Notes under the pieces: generated by a model
Told to the model about the DNA's origin: nothing
Database searches by the model: none
What the model saw: only the letters and a program-made list of their open reading frames with translations
NCBI RefSeq assembly: GCF_014529705.1
Contig: NZ_JAANIH010000031.1
Span: 32,148 to 96,147, forward strand
DNA from: Bradyrhizobium campsiandrae
GTDB lineage: Bacteria; Pseudomonadota; Alphaproteobacteria; Rhizobiales; Xanthobacteraceae
DNA length: 64,000 nt
Direction: 5' to 3'
Translations under genes and position numbers: made by a program
Part shown: one piece after another, positions 59,156 through 64,000 of the stretch
How the letters are laid out: each line of letters begins with the position of its first letter
Numbering within the stretch: position 1 is the stretch's first letter

Positions 59156-60142
59156 GTGGAACTCAGGCAGATGCAATATTTCCTGTGCCTGGCCGAGGAA
59201 AAGAACGTCACCCGCGCCGCGCGCCAGCTCAACATCGTGCAGCCGGCGCTGAGCATGCAGATCGCCAAGCTCGAGGCGGAGCTCGGCCAGAAACTGTTCG
59301 ACCGCAGCGTCCAGGGCATGACGCTGACCAGCGCCGGCGAGGCGCTGGTGCGGCTGACCGCGCCGATCCTACGCGATGCCGAATACGCCCGGCAGGAGAT
59401 GGCCCAGCTCGGCGGACGCATCTCGGGCCGCGTCTCGGTCGGCCTCATCACATCGGTCGCGCAGAGCACCATGGCAAGCTCCTCAGCGACGGTCGCCAGC
59501 CGCTATCCCGAGATCACGCTGTCGGCCTGCGAGGGCTACACCGAAACGCTGGTGGACTGGGTCAACACCGGACAACTCGACCTCGCGCTGATCAACGTGC
59601 CACGCCGAAAAACGTCGCTTGCCGCGCACCACATCATGGACGAGGAGATGGTGTTCGCCTGCCGTAAGGACAGCGCGCTCCGGCTGCCGGCAAAGCTGCG
59701 CTTCGACCACATCGCGGGCTTCGACCTCGTGCTGCCCTCCAAGCGGCACGGCCTGCGGCTGATCCTGGACGAACAGGCGGCCGCCGTCGGAATCGATCTG
59801 AGGCCGCGGCTCGAGCTCGACACCCTGCCCGCGCTTTGCGACGTGATCGCGACCACCGATTTCGCCACGGTGCTGCCGACCATCGCGCTTCGACAATCGC
59901 TGGCAAGCGGCGCCATCCGGGCGCATCGCTTCGACGAACAGCGGATCGTTCGCTCGATCGCATGGGTGCATCATCCCCGGCGCGCGGTATCGGTGGCGGC
60001 GAAGGCCGTGCTTGATGTCATCAGCCATGATCTCGCGCAGGCCGCCGCCGTGGCGAGAGAATTCGTTGAGCCCGCCTCGACAGATTCGCGTCCGCCGTTC
60101 CGCAAGCTGCGCCGGGCGCCGCGGCGGAAAGCGATCTTCTGA
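59156..60142 (+). CDS. LysR-family regulator of the ubiX-ubiD block
   Basis: A 328-residue LTTR. The HTH is LRQMQYFLCLAEEKNVTRAA, NIVQPALSMQIAKLEAELGQKLFDRSVQG; the effector domain contains GRVSVGLITSVAQSTM. GTG 59156 is chosen because it follows GAGGGA and begins directly with the VELRQMQYF consensus; an ATG at 59114 would add 14 residues. It is divergent from ubiX, which it probably controls. Confidence 0.9.
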   Translation: MELRQMQYFLCLAEEKNVTRAARQLNIVQPALSMQIAKLEAELGQKLFDRSVQGMTLTSAGEALVRLTAPILRDAEYARQEMAQLGGRISGRVSVGLITSVAQSTMASSSATVASRYPEITLSACEGYTETLVDWVNTGQLDLALINVPRRKTSLAAHHIMDEEMVFACRKDSALRLPAKLRFDHIAGFDLVLPSKRHGLRLILDEQAAAVGIDLRPRLELDTLPALCDVIATTDFATVLPTIALRQSLASGAIRAHRFDEQRIVRSIAWVHHPRRAVSVAAKAVLDVISHDLAQAAAVAREFVEPASTDSRPPFRKLRRAPRRKAIF

Positions 60143-60353
60143 ATGCAGGATTTCTGCGCGGACAAGATGTCGCGCCCGCCGCAGAATGAGACGCATTGGT
60201 AAGTTCTGAGACGACCCAGCATGACGGTCGCACTGGCCTGCTCACTACGATCCAGGCCTAGAAAATCGCGACCTAGCGCTGATCCCCGACGGCTGTTGTC
60301 CCGGATGCTCCCTGGGCTCGCGGACAAGACACAGGCGGGAGATTCAGTCCGAG

Positions 60354-61394
60354 ATGACAAAGTTCGGTGGCAGAGAAATCACGGACGGCATGCAGCAGCA
60401 GGGTGAGGGATTTCGTCCCGACCGCAGATCCCTTCTGTCCCTCGGCGCGGGCGCGGCGCTCGCCGCCGCCGGACTTAGTCCTGTCCAAGCGCAAGACTAT
60501 CCCAGCCGCCCGGTCCAGGTGCTCGTGCCCTTTGCCGGCGGCAGCGCCAGCGACGTCATCACGCGCATCCTGCTCAACCGCATGTCTACGTCACTGGGGC
60601 AGGCCTTTGTGGTCGACAATCGTCCCGGTGCCGGCGGCAATATCGGGACGGCGGCCGCCGCGCACGCGGCGCCGGACGGCTATACGCTGCTGATGAGCAC
60701 ATCCGGTCCGCTGGCCGCGAACAAGTCGCTCCACAAGGAGCTACCCTACGATCCGCAGAAGGACCTCGCCCCGATCGGCCTGTTCGCGACGCTGCCGAAT
60801 GTGATCGTGATCAATTCGCGGCTGCCGCCGAAATCGCTGAACGAGCTGATCGACTATGCCAAGGCGCATCCGCGGGAGCTGAACTACGGCACCGTCGGCG
60901 TCGGCTCGTCGCAGCATCTGGCGGCCGCCTATTTCGAGCAGCTCACGGGCACCGAGATCACCCACGTGCCCTATCGCAACATCGCCGCCTACACGCCGGA
61001 CTTCATTGCGGGCCAGGTTCCGCTCGGCTTCCAGCTGCTACCCAACGTCATCAGCCTGATCAGCAGCGGCGATGCGCGCCCGCTCGCCGTCGCCAGCGAC
61101 AAGCGCATGACCGCGCTGCCTGACGTGCCGACCGCGGCCGAGGCCGGCCTGAAAAACTACGAGAGCGCGGCCTGGCTCGCCCTGCTCGCGCCGGCCAATA
61201 CCGAGAAGACCGTTGTCGACAAGCTCTACAAGACGATGGTCGAAGCCGTTGATGATCCGAGGGTGCGCGCCCTTTTCGTCGAGCAGGGCGCCGAGCCGTT
61301 GCTGATGGACCCACAGGGCCTGAGGGATTTCATGACATCCGAGACCACGAAATGGGCCGGGATCATCAAGAAGATCGGCATCGAGCCTATGTGA
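60354..61394 (+). CDS. Bug-type (TctC) periplasmic solute-binding protein
   Basis: A 346-residue tripartite-tricarboxylate-type binding protein. It has a twin-arginine-like signal (DRRSLLSLGAGAALAAAG, cleavage near VQA-QD). The mature region has the Bug pattern: DYPSRPVQVLVPFAGGSASDV, RPGAGGNIGTAAAAHAAPDGYTLLM and DLAPIGLFATLPNVI. No TctA/TctB membrane genes are nearby, as is common for Bug proteins. Its ligand may be the UbiD substrate. Start 60354 or, less likely, 60390. Confidence 0.88.
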   Translation: MTKFGGREITDGMQQQGEGFRPDRRSLLSLGAGAALAAAGLSPVQAQDYPSRPVQVLVPFAGGSASDVITRILLNRMSTSLGQAFVVDNRPGAGGNIGTAAAAHAAPDGYTLLMSTSGPLAANKSLHKELPYDPQKDLAPIGLFATLPNVIVINSRLPPKSLNELIDYAKAHPRELNYGTVGVGSSQHLAAAYFEQLTGTEITHVPYRNIAAYTPDFIAGQVPLGFQLLPNVISLISSGDARPLAVASDKRMTALPDVPTAAEAGLKNYESAAWLALLAPANTEKTVVDKLYKTMVEAVDDPRVRALFVEQGAEPLLMDPQGLRDFMTSETTKWAGIIKKIGIEPM

Positions 61395-61576
61395 CCCCGA
61401 AGCTTCGCCTCCCGTGGCTCTGGCTGTTCTGCGCGCAATAGTGCGCCACAATACTCCGCCCGCGGAAGCACGTGGAATTCAAGCACCGATCGAGGTTAAG
61501 TGGGTCAACGCTCGGATAGAGTAAGTGAGACGCTCGCATCAAACCACGCAAAATTGCGCGACAGCCGCCGCTTACA

Positions 61577-63175
61577 CTACTCCCACTCAATCGTCCCCGG
61601 CGGTTTGCTCGTCACATCATACACCACCCGGTTCACGCCCTTCACCTCGTTGATGATGCGCGTCGCCGTCTCGCCCAAAAACTTCATGTCGAACTGGTAG
61701 AAGTCCGCGGTCATGCCGTCGGTGGAGGTGACGGCGCGCAGGCCTACGACGTAGTCGTAGGTGCGGCCGTCGCCCATGACGCCCACCGTCTTGACCGGGA
61801 GCAGCACGGCAAAAGCCTGCCAGATCTCGTCGTAGAGGCCGTGCTTGCGGATCTGGTCGATGTAGACGGCATCGGCCTTGCGCAGGATGTCGAGCTTGTC
61901 GCGGGTGATCTCGCCGGGGCAGCGGATGGCAAGGCCCGGGCCTGGGAACGGGTGGCGGCCGACGAAGATTTCGGGAAGGCCGAGCTCGCGCCCTAACTTG
62001 CGCACCTCATCCTTGAACAGCTCGCGCAGGGGCTCGACGAGCTTCATGTTCATGCGCTCGGGCAGGCCGCCGACATTGTGGTGCGACTTGATCGTCACCG
62101 AGGGGCCGCCGGTGAAGGAGACGCTCTCGATCACGTCGGGATAGAGCGTGCCTTGCGCCAGGAAGTCGGCGCCGCCGATCTTCTTGGCTTCCTGCTCGAA
62201 CACCTCGATGAAGAGGCGGCCGATGGTCTTGCGCTTGGTTTCGGGGTCGGTGACGCCTTCGAGCTCGCCCAAGAACTGTTTTGACGCATCCACGTGCACG
62301 AGCGGGATGTTGTAGTGGTGGCGGAAGAGGTCGACGACCTGCTCGGCCTCGTTGAGGCGCATCAATCCGTGATCCACGAAAACACACGTCAGCTGGTCGC
62401 CGATGGCCTCATGAATCAGCACGGCTGCGACGGCGGAATCGACGCCGCCGGAGAGACCGCAGATCACCCGGCCCTTGCCGACCTGCGCGCGGATTTTTGC
62501 GATCTCCTCCTCGCGGAAGGCGCGCATGGTCCAGTCACCGGTGAGGCCGGCGATCTTGCGGACGAAATTGCGGATGAGTTTCGCGCCGTCGGGCGTGTGC
62601 ACCACTTCGGGGTGGAACATCAGGCCGTAATATTTGCGCTTCTCGTCCTGGATGATCGCGAACGGCGCGTTCGGCGAGGTGCCGGCGACCGAGAAGCCCG
62701 GCGGCATCTTGGTGATGCGGTCGCCATGGCTCATCCAGACCTGGTTCTTGCTGCCCGACAACCAGACGTCCTCGAATAGCTTGCTGTCGGCCTTGACCTC
62801 GACATCGGCGCGGCCGAATTCGCGGTGATGGCCGCCCTCGACCTCGCCGCCTAACTGCGCCGCCATGGTCATCTGGCCGTAGCAGATGCCCATCACGGGC
62901 ACGCCGGAGGCGAAGATTACTTGCGGGGCGCGGGGCGAGCCGGCCTCGTGGACCGATTCAGGGCCGCCGGAGAGAATCACCGCTTTGGGCTTCATCTCCT
63001 TGAAGGCTTGTTCGGCCTTGTTGAACGGGACGATCTCGCAATAGACGCCGTCCTCGCGCACGCGACGCGCGATCAGCTGCGTCACCTGGCTGCCGAAATC
63101 GACGATGAGAATCTTGTCGTGCGCCGAGGCCACCGAGGGCGTCGACGCGGAGCGGTCGTTCTGTGCTGCTGTCAT
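61577..63175 (-). CDS. guaA: GMP synthase (glutamine-hydrolysing)
   Basis: A 532-residue GuaA. The N-terminal class I amidotransferase has the nucleophile Cys in GICYGQMT and the His-x-Glu in MFHPEVVHT; the ATP-pyrophosphatase P-loop is LSGGVDSAVAAVL, and the C-terminal dimer domain ends in KPPGTIEWE. It makes GMP from XMP, glutamine and ATP. ATG 63175. The last 15 bases, CTACTCCCACTCAAT on the plus strand (61577-61591), match the repeats at 30796 and 31977, the likely integration core. Confidence 0.97.
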   Translation of the reverse strand: MTAAQNDRSASTPSVASAHDKILIVDFGSQVTQLIARRVREDGVYCEIVPFNKAEQAFKEMKPKAVILSGGPESVHEAGSPRAPQVIFASGVPVMGICYGQMTMAAQLGGEVEGGHHREFGRADVEVKADSKLFEDVWLSGSKNQVWMSHGDRITKMPPGFSVAGTSPNAPFAIIQDEKRKYYGLMFHPEVVHTPDGAKLIRNFVRKIAGLTGDWTMRAFREEEIAKIRAQVGKGRVICGLSGGVDSAVAAVLIHEAIGDQLTCVFVDHGLMRLNEAEQVVDLFRHHYNIPLVHVDASKQFLGELEGVTDPETKRKTIGRLFIEVFEQEAKKIGGADFLAQGTLYPDVIESVSFTGGPSVTIKSHHNVGGLPERMNMKLVEPLRELFKDEVRKLGRELGLPEIFVGRHPFPGPGLAIRCPGEITRDKLDILRKADAVYIDQIRKHGLYDEIWQAFAVLLPVKTVGVMGDGRTYDYVVGLRAVTSTDGMTADFYQFDMKFLGETATRIINEVKGVNRVVYDVTSKPPGTIEWE

Positions 63176-63326
63176 GGCAAGCAGATACGCTGGCCGCGCC
63201 CGGCCCGCAACTCCGCGCTCGCGCGCGCCCACATGCTTCTTTGGGCATGGACAAATGAATATAGGTAAGTATTATTGACCTAATTTGCCCTACTCCGCAA
63301 CAAGGGGCCGATCAGGGAGAATATCC

Positions 63327-63697
63327 ATGTCCCAGCATCACCAGCCGTCACAGCTTGCCGCGCTCGGCCGCATCTGGGTCGAGGCGTGGAACGCGCGCGA
63401 TCTCGAACGCGTGCTCAGCCTCTATGACGAGGCCGCCGTGATGACCTCGGACCGCATCCCGGCAATGGGTTCGATGCCAGCGGCACCGTGCACGGCAAGG
63501 ACGCACTTCGCGCCTATTGGAGCAAGGCGCTCGTCCTGCTGCCGGAGCTGCACTTCTCGCTAATCGATGTCTTCGTCAGCCCGGATAGCGTGGTGGTGTT
63601 CTACGAGAACGAGCGGGGCAAGAAGATCTGCGAATATCTGCGGGTGAATGATGCGGGGCTGATCATGCAGGGCTCGGCGAACCATCTGCCGCATTGA
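63327..63697 (+). pseudogene. SnoaL/NTF2-like gene with a frameshift
   Basis: ATG 63327, preceded by CAGGGAGA, begins QLAALGRIWVEAWNARDLERVLSLYDEAAVM; the frame is then lost. The next frame gives VHGKDALRAYWSKALVLL and NERGKKICEYL to a stop at 63697. A missing base near 63468-63472 (ATGGG_TTCGATGCC) would restore one continuous 124-residue protein. It is either a real inactivation or a sequence error. It is divergent from guaA. Confidence 0.8.
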
Positions 63698-63782
63698 CGT
63701 CGCTGTCTTCATGGCGAGCGCAGCTCTCGTAGCAACCATTAAAGCGCCGCCCCGATTGCCGTTGAGCATGACGCCGCGCTTT

Positions 63783-63854
63783 CGGCCGTCAAGGCGTGGC
63801 CTGGGGACAGCGGATGTGAGGAGAGATATGAGCGACGGCCAGCCTTGACGGCCG
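63783..63854. repeat. 13-bp perfect inverted repeat, 46-base spacer
   Basis: CGGCCGTCAAGGC (63783-63795) is inverted as GCCTTGACGGCCG (63842-63854). It lies in the gene-free region after the NTF2-like pseudogene and could be a terminator stem with a long loop or the ends of a small element. Confidence 0.45.
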
Positions 63855-63926
63855 CTGCGCGCGGCGTCGTTGAGGCGGCAGGTCGGGACGAAGAAACGGT
63901 CGCCTGATCGAACAAAGAAACGCGGG

Positions 63927-64000
63927 TCAGAGGGCGGGCAGCTTGGCGAGTTGAGGCACCTCGGCCAGCCAGGGAGTTCCGCGGGCGACGACGGCGTTGA
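63927..64000 (-). CDS. 3' end of an unidentified gene, cut by window edge
   Basis: On the minus strand, 23 sense codons read into a TGA at 63927-63929, ending ARGTPWLAEVPQLAKLPAL. The residues read plausibly as protein but are too few to name. Any of several functions is possible. Confidence 0.3.
   Translation of the reverse strand, partial: NAVVARGTPWLAEVPQLAKLPAL

Larger units (their letters stand above)
30796..61591. mobile_element. Putative guaA-associated genomic island(s)
   Basis: The segment is bounded by direct repeats of CTACTCCCACTCRAT at 30796-30810, 31977-31991 and 61577-61591, the last being the stop-codon end of intact guaA. Inside are orphan defence-type genes, broken genes and several catabolic operons with their own regulators, a typical accessory load. 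Two nested elements (30796-31977 and 31977-61577) fit the three repeats. No integrase, excisionase or conjugation gene is visible, so it would be an immobilised remnant, or the repeats mark past events only. Confidence 0.45.

Noticed and set aside
61395..61576. Integrase or excisionase next to the guaA 3' end
   Set aside because: The 180-bp gap is too short and its frames show no tyrosine-recombinase motifs.
1..64000. CRISPR arrays, rRNA genes or canonical tRNA genes
   Set aside because: No regularly spaced direct repeats, rRNA segments or complete colinear cloverleaf were found on either strand by reading.

Overview
The window looks like chromosomal DNA of a high-GC alphaproteobacterium, most likely Bradyrhizobium or a close relative. 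This rests on the GC-rich third codon positions, the gene families present (Lin0512, DUF429, SWIM/DUF5691/MoxR/DUF5682/vWA cassette, Bug-type binding protein) and rhizobial-type palindromic repeats. No similarity search was possible, so family assignments come from reading motifs and remembered family signatures.

1-3.4 kb holds housekeeping singletons (PAS-like protein, ArsC/Spx reductase, CsaA, GST, DUF429). The most striking locus is 3.4-5.9 kb. A TROVE/Ro60-type protein gene (rsr, 4529-5854) is preceded by four tandem structured RNA units (3874-4490). They share 5' and 3' strand motifs that pair, with compensating changes. Two of them contain a complete tRNA-like fold in circularly permuted order: variable loop, T-arm, acceptor stem closed by a loop, D-arm. 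I read these as a family of bacterial Y RNAs. A promoter, a 34-codon leader ORF and a strong intrinsic terminator lie just upstream (3398-3632).

5.9-14.1 kb carries an ECF sigma/AhpD-like/DUF2892 operon, a serine hydrolase, a Ser-rich protein, a GNAT/Lin0512 pair, a ThDP enzyme, and a PadR regulator with a visible operator. 14.2-21.5 kb is a tightly coupled five-gene cassette (SWIM, DUF5691, MoxR ATPase, DUF5682, vWA). 21.5-30.8 kb is a set of regulator/enzyme pairs. It includes two TetR loci with related TACC-N8-GGTA operators, and a peptide deformylase homologue lacking two of its three metal ligands.

The window contains the true guaA (61577-63175) and two extra copies of its 3' end, at 30796 (about 60 bp, synonymous differences) and 31977 (15 bp). 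This suggests that 30.8/32.0-61.6 kb is one or two elements inserted at the guaA 3' end. No integrase is visible. The segment carries an orphan antitoxin, a SUKH-like gene, phaC and MFS remnants, and several catabolic blocks. These are an ABC transporter with LeuCDB paralogues and a LysR gene; an MFS/FAD oxidoreductase/P450 operon with a divergent LysR gene; a long operon encoding a CoxL-CoxG fusion, CoxM, CoxS, acyl-CoA ligase, enoyl-CoA hydratase, MFS and GMC oxidoreductase; and AraC, UbiD, UbiX, LysR and a Bug protein. Together they look like uptake and breakdown of one or more aromatic or branched carboxylic acids, but the substrates cannot be read from the sequence. The window ends with guaA, a frameshifted NTF2-like gene and the 3' end of an unidentified gene.
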